A stretch of 5,520 nt of DNA from NCBI GenBank assembly GCA_029865405.1, contig JAOUGZ010000212.1:1-5520 (forward strand), given 5' to 3'. This document shows positions 1-5,520 of the stretch, piece by piece (the stretch's first letter is position 1; every line of letters starts with the position of its first letter). The notes under the pieces are model-generated. The model had not been told where the DNA came from. It was given only the letters and a program-made list of their open reading frames with translations, and did no database searches. Both the position numbers and the translations under genes were made by a program. Origin of the DNA: Betaproteobacteria bacterium. GTDB lineage: Bacteria > Pseudomonadota > Gammaproteobacteria > Burkholderiales > SG8-39.

Positions 1-545
1 TCGCTGCGCCGGTTGCGCGTCCAAGCCTCCTCGGTGTGGCCGGTTTCCTTCGGCTTCTCTTCGCCCAGGCTCACCGCTTCGACCTGCTCCTCGCGCGCGC
101 CGAGCAGCAGCAGCATGCGCTTCACGCCCTCGGAGCGGCGCTGGCCGAGCGCGATGTTGTACTCGCGGCTGCCGCGCTCGTCGGTGTTGCCCTGGATCAG
201 CATCTTGACGCTGCTGTGCTCGCGCAGGTACTTGGCGTGCGCCTCGATCGCCGGCTTGTACTCGTCGCGGATGTCGTACTTGTCGAAGTCGTAGTACACC
301 GAGCGCCGCGACAGGATGTTCGCCGGGTCGCGCAGCGGGTCGGCACCGGCCGCCGCGGGCTTGCCGCCCGAGAGGTCGACCCCGGTGACCGGCCGCGCCG
401 GCACGCCTTGCGTGCCGGGCGCGGGACGCGCGGCACCGGGGGTACTGCGGTCTTCGACGCCGGCGGGCGGTTGCGTTTCGGGTGCTTGCGTCGTGGCGCA
501 GGCGGCCAGCGCCGACGCGATGAGGATGGTGCAAAGGATTCGCAT
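1..545 (-). CDS. pal: Pal, peptidoglycan-associated outer-membrane lipoprotein (3' end cut by window edge)
   Basis: Pal anchors the outer membrane to peptidoglycan and exchanges between peptidoglycan and TolB in the Tol-Pal machine. The visible 181 codons start at ATG 545, six bases after a clear GGAGG. Residues 1-15 are a lipoprotein signal ending in a lipobox (LAAC), with Cys16 as the lipidation site; residue 17 is Ala, so there is no Asp inner-membrane retention signal. A long Pro/Ala/Gly-rich linker follows (about 17-75). The OmpA-like domain starts near NILSRRSVYYDFDKYDI (77-92). It contains GNTDERGSREYNIALGQRR (119-137), where Asp122 and Arg137 sit at the spacing of the Asp/Arg pair that binds diaminopimelate in OmpA-family domains. 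The frame reaches the family's C-terminal NRR motif (178-180) and is open at the edge, so only a few residues should be missing. It lies 14 nt after tolB and is the last visible operon gene. The identification is secure. Confidence 0.96.
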   Translation of the reverse strand, partial: MRILCTILIASALAACATTQAPETQPPAGVEDRSTPGAARPAPGTQGVPARPVTGVDLSGGKPAAAGADPLRDPANILSRRSVYYDFDKYDIRDEYKPAIEAHAKYLREHSSVKMLIQGNTDERGSREYNIALGQRRSEGVKRMLLLLGAREEQVEAVSLGEEKPKETGHTEEAWTRNRRS

Positions 546-550
546 GATCA

Positions 551-556
551 ACCTCC
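551..556 (-). promoter_or_regulatory. Shine-Dalgarno sequence of pal
   Basis: The minus strand reads GGAGGT five bases before the pal ATG (GGAGG at six bases). It fixes the pal start and is the only strong ribosome-binding site in the cluster. This fits the known need for Pal in large excess over the other Tol proteins; that link is an inference. Confidence 0.8.
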
Positions 557-559
557 GGT

Positions 560-1840
560 TCATTGATTCAAAGGGCCCCAGGCCGGCTCGCGCACGTCGC
601 CGGCCGCAACCGTCAGGCGCTGCTTGACGCGGCCGTCGGCGGATACCGCCGTAAGCACGCCGCGGCCGGCAACGATGGTCGCCAGCAGGATCTGACGGCC
701 GTTGGGGGCGAAACTGGGCGACTCGTCGAGGTCGCTGTCGGTGAGCACCTGCACCTGCCGCGTGGCGAACTCGAGCAACGCGACCTGGAACCTGCCGTTG
801 TTGCGCGCGATATAGGCGAGGCTCTTGCCGTCCGGACTGACGCGCGGCGACACGTTGTAGCCGCCCTCGAACGTGACGCGCTGCGCGTCGCCGCCGCGCA
901 GCGCCATGCGGTAGATCTGCGGGCTGCCGCCGCGGTCCGAGGTGAAGTAGATCCACTCGCCGTCGGGCGAGAAGAACGGCTCGGTGTCGATGCCGCTCGT
1001 GCGCGTGAAGCGCTGCAGGTTGCTGCCGTCGGGGTTGACGAGGTAGATCTGCGAGGTGCCGTCGCGCGTCAGCGCCAGGGCGAGGCGCTTGCCGTCGGGC
1101 GACCAGGCCGGCGCGGAGTTCGAGCCCTTGAAATTGGCCACGATCTGCTGCTTGGGCACCTCGATGTCCTGCACGTACACGATCGGCTTCTTGTTCTGGA
1201 ACGACACGTAGGCGAGGCGCCTGCCGTCGGGCGACCAGGCCGGGGAGATGATCGGCTCGCCCGAGACGAGCATCGCCTGCTCGTTCGCGCCGTCGGCGTC
1301 GGCGACCTGCAGCTCGTAGCGTTCGCCGCGCTTCACCACGTACGCGATGCGCGTGGAGAACACGCCTTTCTCGCCGGTGAGCTTTTCGTAGACGTAGTCG
1401 GAAATGCGGTGCGCGGTGGCGCGCACCTGGTCGCGGGTGAGGGTGTAGGCGACGCCGCCTAGGGCCGATTGCTTCAACACGTCGTAGAGGCGAAAGCGCA
1501 CCTCGAAGCGCCCGTCGGGCCGCGCCGCCACCGAGCCCAGCACCAGCGCGTCCGCGAGGCGCGAGCGCCATTCTGCGTAGTTCACGCTCGACGCCTCGGT
1601 CGGCTGCGGCACGAGCCGCGGCACTTCCAGGCCGCGGAACAAACCGCTCCTTTCCAGGTCGGCGCGCACGATCGCGCTGATCGTCGCGTTCGAGCCGTCG
1701 AGCAGCGCGCCCTCGCCCGCGAGCGGCGCGACGGCGACGGGAATGCGCTGCGCGCCCGCGCCGGTGATCTCGATGGAGAGCTGCGCGTGGGCGGAGCAGG
1801 CGGCGCCAAGGACGAGGAATGCCGCGAGCAGGTTGCGCAT
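560..1840 (-). CDS. tolB: TolB, periplasmic beta-propeller protein of the Tol-Pal system
   Basis: TolB is the soluble periplasmic partner of Pal and of the TolA C-terminal domain. It helps mobilise Pal so that it accumulates at constriction sites. The protein has 426 residues, normal for the family. Residues 1-19 are a Sec signal peptide (MRNLLAAFLVLG...) with likely cleavage after AHA, before Gln20. The N-terminal alpha/beta domain covers roughly residues 21-155 and includes IPVAVAPL (33-40). The C-terminal six-bladed propeller (about 160-426) shows repeated blade motifs: AWSPDGRRLAYVS (201-213), AWSPDGKRLALA (245-256), FSPDGEWIYFTS (290-301), VSPDGKSLAYIA (334-345), FAPNGRQILLAT (377-388) and a final AWGP (420-423). 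The ATG at 1840 comes 15 nt after the tolA stop with no recognisable Shine-Dalgarno. A perfect TATAAT lies in that gap. pal follows after 14 nt. The gene looks intact. Confidence 0.98.
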   Translation of the reverse strand: MRNLLAAFLVLGAACSAHAQLSIEITGAGAQRIPVAVAPLAGEGALLDGSNATISAIVRADLERSGLFRGLEVPRLVPQPTEASSVNYAEWRSRLADALVLGSVAARPDGRFEVRFRLYDVLKQSALGGVAYTLTRDQVRATAHRISDYVYEKLTGEKGVFSTRIAYVVKRGERYELQVADADGANEQAMLVSGEPIISPAWSPDGRRLAYVSFQNKKPIVYVQDIEVPKQQIVANFKGSNSAPAWSPDGKRLALALTRDGTSQIYLVNPDGSNLQRFTRTSGIDTEPFFSPDGEWIYFTSDRGGSPQIYRMALRGGDAQRVTFEGGYNVSPRVSPDGKSLAYIARNNGRFQVALLEFATRQVQVLTDSDLDESPSFAPNGRQILLATIVAGRGVLTAVSADGRVKQRLTVAAGDVREPAWGPLNQ

Positions 1841-1847
1841 CGGCCCG

Positions 1848-1853
1848 ATTATA
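1848..1853 (-). promoter_or_regulatory. Possible -10 element (TATAAT) of an internal tolB-pal promoter
   Basis: The minus strand reads AAATATAATC in the 15-nt tolA-tolB gap, giving a perfect -10 hexamer in an otherwise very GC-rich region. No good -35 is found at 16-18 nt; the nearest likeness, CTGACG, is about 20 nt away. Established knowledge: in E. coli, tolB-pal can be transcribed from an internal promoter before tolB as well as from the upstream operon promoter. Here initiation about 7 nt downstream would fall on or next to the tolB start codon. The hexamer is seen; the promoter function is only a guess. Confidence 0.25.
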
Positions 1854-1855
1854 TT

Positions 1856-2650
1856 TCAGTCCAGCGGCTTGAACGTCAGCTTCAGCGTCCGATCGAACAG
1901 CGCCGCACTGTCGGGCTTTGGCAACGGCGAGGACTTGTGGACGGCGCGCAGCACCGCATCGTCGTACGCCGTGTGCCCGCTCGAGATGACGAGCTTCGCT
2001 TCCAGCACTTCGCCCGTCGGCAGCAGCGTCACCAGCACCAGCGCCTCGGGGTTACCCTGGATGTTCGGCGGCAGGACGATGTTGCCGCGGATTTTGGCAC
2101 GGATCTTGTCGATCCAGGTCTGCAGAGCGCGATTGCGCGCCGCCTGCGACTCGCGCTCCAGTTGCGTCTTGATCTGCTGGCGTTCACGCTCGGCGGCGCG
2201 CTGCCGGTCTTCGCGGGCCAGCGCTTCGGCCAGCAGGCGCTGCGCCATCGTTTCGTCCGGCGGCGGCGCCGGCTTCGCCTTGGCCACCGGCTCGGGCTTC
2301 GCCTCGGGTTTGGGCTTGGGCTTGGGCTTGGGCCTGGCCTTGAGCGCGATGTCGGGCTTCTCGATGCGCGGCTCGGGCTTGGGCGCGGGCGGCTCGATCT
2401 TGCGCGGCGGCTCGACCCTGGGCGCGGGCGCCACCTTGGGCGGGGGCGCGGGCTGCGCCACCGGCTCGGGCGGCGGCCGCCACAGCTCCACCGTCACCAC
2501 GTCGGGCGCGCGGCTCTGCCAGTGCACGCCGAGCATGAGCGCCGCCACGAGCACGATATGCACCGCGAGCGAAAGCATCGCCGCGGGGGTGAAGAAGTTG
2601 TCGCGCGGGGCTTCGAACTGGAAGCCGGCCGCGGCCGCGCCGGCCGCCAT
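1856..2650 (-). CDS. tolA: TolA, inner-membrane-anchored periplasm-spanning protein
   Basis: TolA transmits the energy of the TolQ-TolR proton motor to TolB and Pal at the outer membrane. The start ATG overlaps the tolR stop by one base (TGATG), giving 264 residues, well short of the E. coli protein (about 420). A single N-terminal membrane segment (about 22-42) carries Ser27, His31, Leu34 and Leu38. This matches the spacing of the E. coli TolA SHLS face that contacts TolQ/TolR. Residues 59-132 are a Pro-rich, Lys/Glu/Arg-rich stretch, including a KPKPKPKPEAKPEP run near 108-121, in place of the long Ala/Lys helix of enterobacterial TolA. A charged, probably helical segment follows (133-178). 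The C-terminal TolA/TonB-like domain (about 178-264) contains IRGNIVLPP, ALVLVTLLPTGEV and SSGHTAYDDAVLRAV. A Pro-rich rod makes it look TonB-like, but its place between tolR and tolB settles the identity. Confidence 0.96.
   Translation of the reverse strand: MAAGAAAAGFQFEAPRDNFFTPAAMLSLAVHIVLVAALMLGVHWQSRAPDVVTVELWRPPPEPVAQPAPPPKVAPAPRVEPPRKIEPPAPKPEPRIEKPDIALKARPKPKPKPKPEAKPEPVAKAKPAPPPDETMAQRLLAEALAREDRQRAAERERQQIKTQLERESQAARNRALQTWIDKIRAKIRGNIVLPPNIQGNPEALVLVTLLPTGEVLEAKLVISSGHTAYDDAVLRAVHKSSPLPKPDSAALFDRTLKLTFKPLD
2306..2335 (-). repeat. Tandem hexanucleotide repeat coding for Lys-Pro in TolA
   Basis: Five consecutive hexamers on the plus strand read gggttt, gggctt three times, then gggcct. 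On the coding strand they are mostly AAGCCC, giving alternating Lys-Pro in the TolA rod. Changes in copy number would stay in frame and lengthen or shorten the rod by two residues per unit. Confidence 0.8.
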
Positions 2651-3078
2651 CACTTTGCCGGCTGCACCAGCAGGCCGATGCGCCGCACCTGCTGCCGCTG
2701 CAGCTCGTCCATCACGTCGAGCACGGCCTCGTAGCGCACGTCCTTGTCGGCGGCGATGAGCACCGGCCGGTCGGGGTTCTTCGCCAGGCGATCCTTGATC
2801 GCGCGCGCGAGCTCGCCGCGCGCCACGCGCCGCTCCTCGGCGAGCGCTCCCTGCGCGTCGCGCACGCGCAAGACCACGCTCTTGTCTTCGCGGATCACGA
2901 CTTCCATCACCGCGGCGGGCGCGTTGGCCACCTTCGACATCGACGGCAGGTCCACCACGCCCGGCGTGATGAGCGGCGCGGTCACCATGAAGATGACGAG
3001 GAGCACGAGCATCACGTCGACGTACGGCACGATGTTGATCTCGTGCATCGGGCGGCGGCTGCGGTGCAGCGCGGGCAT
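2650..3078 (-). CDS. tolR: TolR, ExbD-like proton-channel subunit of the Tol motor
   Basis: TolR pairs with TolQ in the inner membrane to convert proton flow into movement of TolA. It has 142 residues, normal for the family. After a short basic cytoplasmic tail (HRSRRP, 5-10) comes EINIVPYVDVMLVLLVIFMVTAP (13-35), the single membrane helix. Asp21 is the counterpart of the essential protonatable Asp23 of E. coli TolR. The periplasmic ExbD/TolR domain fills the rest, including PVLIAADKDVRYEAVLDVMDEL (105-126). The start at 3078 lies 2 nt after the tolQ stop (TAGCCATG) and keeps the usual basic tail. Met11 (position 3048) is a possible but less likely start. The stop overlaps the tolA start. No strong Shine-Dalgarno is seen, so coupling to tolQ translation is likely. 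Confidence 0.97.
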   Translation of the reverse strand: MPALHRSRRPMHEINIVPYVDVMLVLLVIFMVTAPLITPGVVDLPSMSKVANAPAAVMEVVIREDKSVVLRVRDAQGALAEERRVARGELARAIKDRLAKNPDRPVLIAADKDVRYEAVLDVMDELQRQQVRRIGLLVQPAK

Positions 3079-3080
3079 GG

Positions 3081-3764
3081 CTACTTCGCCGGCTGGCGAT
3101 GGAGGATGTTGGAGAACTCCTCCATGAAGCTCTCGAAGCGGATCGAGAGGCGGTCGATCTGGTGCGAGTAGCGGTTGTAGGCCACCACCGCCGGGATCGC
3201 GGCGAACAGGCCGAGCGCCGTGGCCACCAGCGCCTCGGCGATGCCGGGCGCGACCTGGGCGAGCGTCGCCTGCTGCACGTTGGCGAGGCTGCGGAACGCA
3301 TGCATGATCCCCCAGACGGTGCCGAACAGTCCCACGTAGGGGCTCACCGAGCCGGTCGACGCCAGGAACGCGAGGTGGCGCTCGAGATGATCCATCTCGC
3401 GCTGGTAGGTGGCGCGCATGGCGCGGCGCGCGCCGTCCACCATGTCGCTCGGGTCGCCCGCGGTGCGCTGGTTCCTGATCTTCACGAACTCGCGAAAGCC
3501 CGATTCGAAGATGCGCTCCAGGCTGCCGATGGAGTGGCGGTTGTTCACCGCGCCCTGGTAGAGCAGGTTGAGGTCGCTGCCGCCCCAGAACTCGCGCTCG
3601 AAGCGCTCGGTCTGCGCGCGCGCGCGGCGGATCGCGAACCACTTGCTGAAGATGTACATCCAGGACATGAACGACACCACGGCGAGCAGCGCCATCACCG
3701 CTTTGACCACCAGGCTCGCGCCGACGATCAGGGTCCAGATGTCGAGGTCGGTGGTGACGTTCAT
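3081..3764 (-). CDS. tolQ: TolQ, MotA/ExbB-family inner-membrane motor protein
   Basis: TolQ is the multi-pass stator-like subunit that surrounds TolR and forms the proton path of the Tol-Pal motor. It has 227 residues, typical for the family. There are three membrane segments: about 13-40 (IVGASLVVKAVMALLAVVSF), about 132-157 (FLASTGSVSPYVGLFGTVWG) and about 172-196 (PGIAEALVATALGLFAAIPA), with a large cytoplasmic loop between the first two. GLFGTVWGIMHAF and EALVATALGLFAAIPAVVAYN are family signatures; Thr149 and Thr182 correspond to the functional Thr145 and Thr178 of E. coli TolQ. The ATG at 3764 is 4 nt downstream of the ybgC stop, with no clear ribosome-binding site, so coupled translation is probable. 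The related ExbB is excluded by the tolR-tolA-tolB-pal neighbours. Confidence 0.98.
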   Translation of the reverse strand: MNVTTDLDIWTLIVGASLVVKAVMALLAVVSFMSWMYIFSKWFAIRRARAQTERFEREFWGGSDLNLLYQGAVNNRHSIGSLERIFESGFREFVKIRNQRTAGDPSDMVDGARRAMRATYQREMDHLERHLAFLASTGSVSPYVGLFGTVWGIMHAFRSLANVQQATLAQVAPGIAEALVATALGLFAAIPAVVAYNRYSHQIDRLSIRFESFMEEFSNILHRQPAK

Positions 3765-3768
3765 GAGG

Positions 3769-4161
3769 TCAGGCGCCCAGCCGTGCGGCGAGCGCCGCGG
3801 GGATGGGCGCGGGCTTGAAGTCTTCGCGGCGCACGCACGCGACTTGGACCAGCGCCTCGGCCATCGGTTCCGCGCCGCGCAGCGCGCGCTGCCGCAGCAT
3901 CAGGTAGGTGCGCTTTTTCTCGGTGCATTCCACGGTGATGTTCAACTCGTCGTCCAGCTTCGCGCCGCGCAGGAAATCGATCTCCGCCCGCCGCACCACG
4001 AACTGCAGGCCGTCGTCACGCGCCAGGCGCTGGTGATCGACGTCGAGGCTGCGCAGCCACTCGGTGCGCGCGCGCTCGAAGTAGCGCAGGTAGTTGGCAT
4101 AGTAGACCACGCCGCCGAAATCCGTGTCTTCGTAGTACACGCGCACCGGCCAGGCGAACAC
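3769..4161 (-). CDS. ybgC: YbgC, Tol-Pal-associated hotdog acyl-CoA thioesterase
   Basis: YbgC is a cytoplasmic acyl-CoA thioesterase of the 4-hydroxybenzoyl-CoA thioesterase family. It is almost always encoded just before tolQ; in E. coli it acts on acyl-CoAs and has been linked to phospholipid metabolism. Here it has 130 residues, the usual size. The active-site signature VYYEDTDFGGVVYYANYLRYFERAR (8-32) is complete, and Asp14 aligns with the catalytic Asp18 of E. coli YbgC. A typical hotdog core follows (AEIDFLRGAKLDDELNITV, about 59-77). The start is GTG at 4161. It is the first start codon after the in-frame ruvB stop (TGA, one codon, then GTG), so no longer form is possible without readthrough. 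There is no clear Shine-Dalgarno, so ruvB translation probably feeds it. The tolQ start is 4 nt downstream. Confidence 0.96.
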   Translation of the reverse strand: MFAWPVRVYYEDTDFGGVVYYANYLRYFERARTEWLRSLDVDHQRLARDDGLQFVVRRAEIDFLRGAKLDDELNITVECTEKKRTYLMLRQRALRGAEPMAEALVQVACVRREDFKPAPIPAALAARLGA

Positions 4162-4164
4162 GCG

Positions 4165-5214
4165 TCAGGACCGCGCGCCAGGCGGCGCCAGCAAGTCGGG
4201 CTGGCCCGACGGCGCCGACAGGCCGAAGTGGCGATACGCGGCGAGCGTGGCCACACGCCCGCGCGGCGTGCGCTGCAGGTAGCCCTGCTGGATGAGATAG
4301 GGCTCGAGCACGTCCTCGATGGTGTCGGCATCTTCGCCGATGGCATGCGCGAGATTCTCCACGCCCACGGGGCCGCCGCCGAACTTCTCGATCACGGCAA
4401 GGAGGAGCTTGCGGTCCATGACGTCGAAGCCGAGCAGGTCCACGTCGAGCAGGGCCAGCGCCGCTTCGGCGACGCTCTTGGACACGTCGCCTGCGGCTTT
4501 CACCTGCGCGAAGTCGCGCACGCGGCGCAGCAGCCGGTTCGCGACGCGCGGCGTGCCGCGCGCGCGGCGCGCGATCTCGGCGCCGCCCTCCTCGGCGAGC
4601 GCCACCTCGAGCAGCCCCGCCGAGCGGCGCACGATGGCGGCGAGGTCGGGCTCGCTGTAGAACTCCAGGCGCGCGACGATGCCGAAGCGGTCGCGCAGCG
4701 GGTTGGTGAGCATGCCGGCGCGCGTGGTGGCGCCGACCAGCGTGAACGGCGGCAGGTCGAGCTTGATCGAGCGCGCCGCCGGCCCCTCGCCGATCATGAT
4801 GTCGATCTGGTAGTCCTCGAGCGCCGGGTACAGGATCTCCTCGACCACCGGCGAGAGGCGGTGGATCTCGTCGATGAACAGGACGTCCCGCGGCTCGAGG
4901 TTGGTGAGCAGCGCCGCGAGGTCGCCCGGGCGCTCGAGCACCGGGCCCGAGGTCTGGCGCAGGTTCACGCCCATTTCGCGGGCGATGATGTGCGCGAGCG
5001 TGGTCTTGCCCAGGCCCGGCGGGCCGAACAGGAGCACGTGGTCGAGCGCCTCGCTGCGGCCGCGCGCGGCCTCGATGAAGATGGCGAGCTGCTCGCGCGT
5101 CTTTTGCTGCCCGACGTAGTCGGCGAGCCGCCCCGGGCGGAGCGAGCGCTCGAACTGTTCTTCCTGGGGGGAGGCGGGGGCCGCCGCGATCAGACGATCG
5201 CTTTCGATGGCCAT
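4165..5214 (-). CDS. ruvB: RuvB, Holliday-junction branch-migration ATPase
   Basis: RuvB is the hexameric AAA+ motor that, with RuvA, drives branch migration of Holliday junctions in recombinational repair. The chosen ATG at 5214 gives 349 residues starting MAIESDRLI, which lines up with the E. coli N-terminus (MIEADRLIS; 336 aa). An in-frame ATG at 5277 would add 21 basic residues not expected in the family. Visible motifs are Walker A GPPGLGKT (64-71), Walker B with DEIH (115-118), sensor-1 region GATTRAG (161-167), Arg176 in PLRDRFG at the arginine-finger position, and sensor-2 region [13 protein letters not shown] (219-231). The C-terminal winged helix contains [17 protein letters not shown] (304-320). 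The Ala/Pro-rich tail (about 334-349) is somewhat longer than in E. coli. It is the first gene of the cluster; ruvA and ruvC are not adjacent on the 5' side. I see no LexA-like CTG-N10-CAG box before it. Confidence 0.98.
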   Translation of the reverse strand: MAIESDRLIAAAPASPQEEQFERSLRPGRLADYVGQQKTREQLAIFIEAARGRSEALDHVLLFGPPGLGKTTLAHIIAREMGVNLRQTSGPVLERPGDLAALLTNLEPRDVLFIDEIHRLSPVVEEILYPALEDYQIDIMIGEGPAARSIKLDLPPFTLVGATTRAGMLTNPLRDRFGIVARLEFYSEPDLAAIVRRSAGLLEVALAEEGGAEIARRARGTPRVANRLLRRVRDFAQVKAAGDVSKSVAEAALALLDVDLLGFDVMDRKLLLAVIEKFGGGPVGVENLAHAIGEDADTIEDVLEPYLIQQGYLQRTPRGRVATLAAYRHFGLSAPSGQPDLLAPPGARS

Positions 5215-5284
5215 GACGCGATTTTGCCAGACCCGCGGCTTTCTCCCCTTGTCCTTTGCGCGGCGCAGGCATAGCATTTGAACG
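5215..5284. other. Divergent intergenic region between ruvB and the beta-barrel gene
   Basis: These 70 nt must hold the promoters of both the minus-strand ruvB-tol-pal cluster and the plus-strand beta-barrel gene, unless the cluster promoter lies inside the divergent gene. It is less GC-rich than the genes and contains short T/C-rich runs. I see no convincing minus-strand promoter; the best -10 likeness is CAAAAT (complement of 5221-5226), with no -35 partner. There is no strong inverted repeat, SOS box or clear Shine-Dalgarno for either gene. Confidence 0.6.
5249..5277 (+). promoter_or_regulatory. Possible sigma-70-type promoter of the beta-barrel gene
   Basis: TTGTCC (5249-5254) and TAGCAT (5272-5277) each match four of six consensus bases and are separated by the ideal 17 nt. 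A transcript would start around 5284-5285, at or next to the ATG, so the mRNA would have almost no leader. That agrees with the absence of a Shine-Dalgarno but makes the assignment tentative. Two 4/6 matches can arise by chance. Confidence 0.3.
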
Positions 5285-5520
5285 ATGAGGCGTGCCCACT
5301 TTCTCCTCGCCGCGGTTCTCGGGGCCCACTACGCCTCCGCCGCGCTCGCGCAGGTCGCCGCGCCGGGCACCGGCTGGTACCTGGGCGGCGGCATCCGCCC
5401 CGTGGCGCCGGCCACCGAGGACGCGGATATCGGCTATCGGCATTTCGGGGGCTATCGCTTCTCGCCCAACTGGGGCGTGGAAGTCGGCTATTCGGACCTG
5501 GGGCGCGGCAACGACGGCGA
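5285..5520 (+). CDS. Secreted outer-membrane beta-barrel protein, OmpA-like N-terminal barrel (3' part cut by window edge)
   Basis: 78 complete codons are visible from ATG 5285, open at the right edge. Residues 1-22 form a Sec signal peptide ([13 protein letters not shown]...) with likely cleavage after ALA, before Gln23. The mature part begins like the N-terminus of small OmpA/OmpW-type barrels. GWYLGGGI is a first strand with the WY-hydrophobic/Gly pattern. A short Asp/Glu-containing turn follows, then [24 protein letters not shown], which resembles the widespread GGYxFxPxxxxExGYxDLG motif of these barrels. The protein is therefore very probably exported to the outer membrane. Whether it is a bare eight-stranded barrel or carries a C-terminal peptidoglycan-binding OmpA domain cannot be seen, and no specific function or gene name can be given. 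It is transcribed away from ruvB and has no clear ribosome-binding site. Confidence 0.82.
   Translation, partial: MRRAHFLLAAVLGAHYASAALAQVAAPGTGWYLGGGIRPVAPATEDADIGYRHFGGYRFSPNWGVEVGYSDLGRGNDG

Noticed and set aside
563..1462. Plus-strand open frame of 299 codons opposite tolB
   Set aside because: It is a shadow of the tolB coding strand with Arg/Val/Ala-biased composition and no domain signature.
1469..2734. Plus-strand open frames of 421 and 338 codons opposite tolA and tolB
   Set aside because: Their Gly/Leu/Arg repeats are the reverse complement of the TolA proline-rich rod, and neither shows a family motif.
1856..3301. Minus-strand frame that extends TolA upstream to 481 codons
   Set aside because: The added part is an out-of-frame reading of tolR and tolQ. 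The ATG at 2650 overlaps the tolR stop and begins a normal TolA N-terminus.
3568..5274. Plus-strand open frame of 568 codons opposite tolQ, ybgC and ruvB
   Set aside because: It lies antisense to three confidently identified genes. Its translation is low-complexity, rich in Arg, Ala, Glu and His with no recognisable domain, as expected of a high-GC shadow frame.
5215..5277. Extended RuvB start at ATG 5277
   Set aside because: It would add 21 basic residues not seen in the family and begin 8 nt from the divergent gene start. The ATG at 5214 matches the usual RuvB N-terminus.
5215..5284. LexA/SOS operator before ruvB
   Set aside because: No CTG-N10-CAG arrangement was found on either strand of the intergenic region.
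4016..5443. Minus-strand open frame of 475 codons across ruvB and the divergent gene
   Set aside because: It is an Arg/Ala-rich out-of-frame reading of ruvB that also crosses the divergent promoter region and the opposite-strand signal peptide.
1..5520. A previously undescribed system, mobile element, CRISPR array, tRNA or terminator
   Set aside because: Nearly every base belongs to well-known Tol-Pal, YbgC or RuvB genes with gaps of a few bases. No inverted terminal repeats, spaced direct repeats, RNA-like folds or hairpin-plus-T-run were seen.

Overview
The window looks like chromosomal core sequence from a GC-rich Gram-negative bacterium, most likely a betaproteobacterium. This rests on the gene content (a complete Tol-Pal core), the high GC, and remembered resemblance of Pal, TolB and RuvB to betaproteobacterial homologues. 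No alignment was run, so the taxon is an inference.

Almost the whole window is one co-directional cluster on the minus strand. From its 5' end (high coordinates) to its 3' end it reads ruvB (5214-4165), ybgC (4161-3769), tolQ (3764-3081), tolR (3078-2650), tolA (2650-1856), tolB (1840-560) and pal (545 to the left edge, cut). The genes are 2-15 nt apart or overlap by 1 nt (tolR/tolA TGATG), so this is very probably an operon with translational coupling. Only pal has an obvious Shine-Dalgarno sequence. To the right, 70 nt separate ruvB from a divergent plus-strand gene (5285 to the right edge, cut) for a secreted outer-membrane beta-barrel protein.

TolQ and TolR form the inner-membrane proton-driven motor, and TolA spans the periplasm. 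TolB (periplasmic propeller) and Pal (peptidoglycan-binding outer-membrane lipoprotein) are the outer-membrane end. Together they pull the outer membrane in at the division site and maintain envelope integrity. YbgC is a hotdog acyl-CoA thioesterase that travels with this locus. RuvB is the Holliday-junction branch-migration ATPase and is functionally unrelated. The gene that usually completes the cluster (cpoB/ybgF) would lie beyond the left edge.

I found no mobile element, CRISPR array, RNA gene, convincing terminator or novel system. The points worth a second look are modest. ruvB heads the tol operon with a divergent porin-like gene where ruvA would often be. ruvB and ybgC share a frame and are separated by a single TGA plus one codon. 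A perfect TATAAT lies just before tolB, which lacks a Shine-Dalgarno. TolA has a proline/lysine-rich rod with a tandem hexanucleotide repeat. Two TolB propeller blades share a near-identical 33-nt stretch. The many long plus-strand frames opposite these genes are high-GC shadows.
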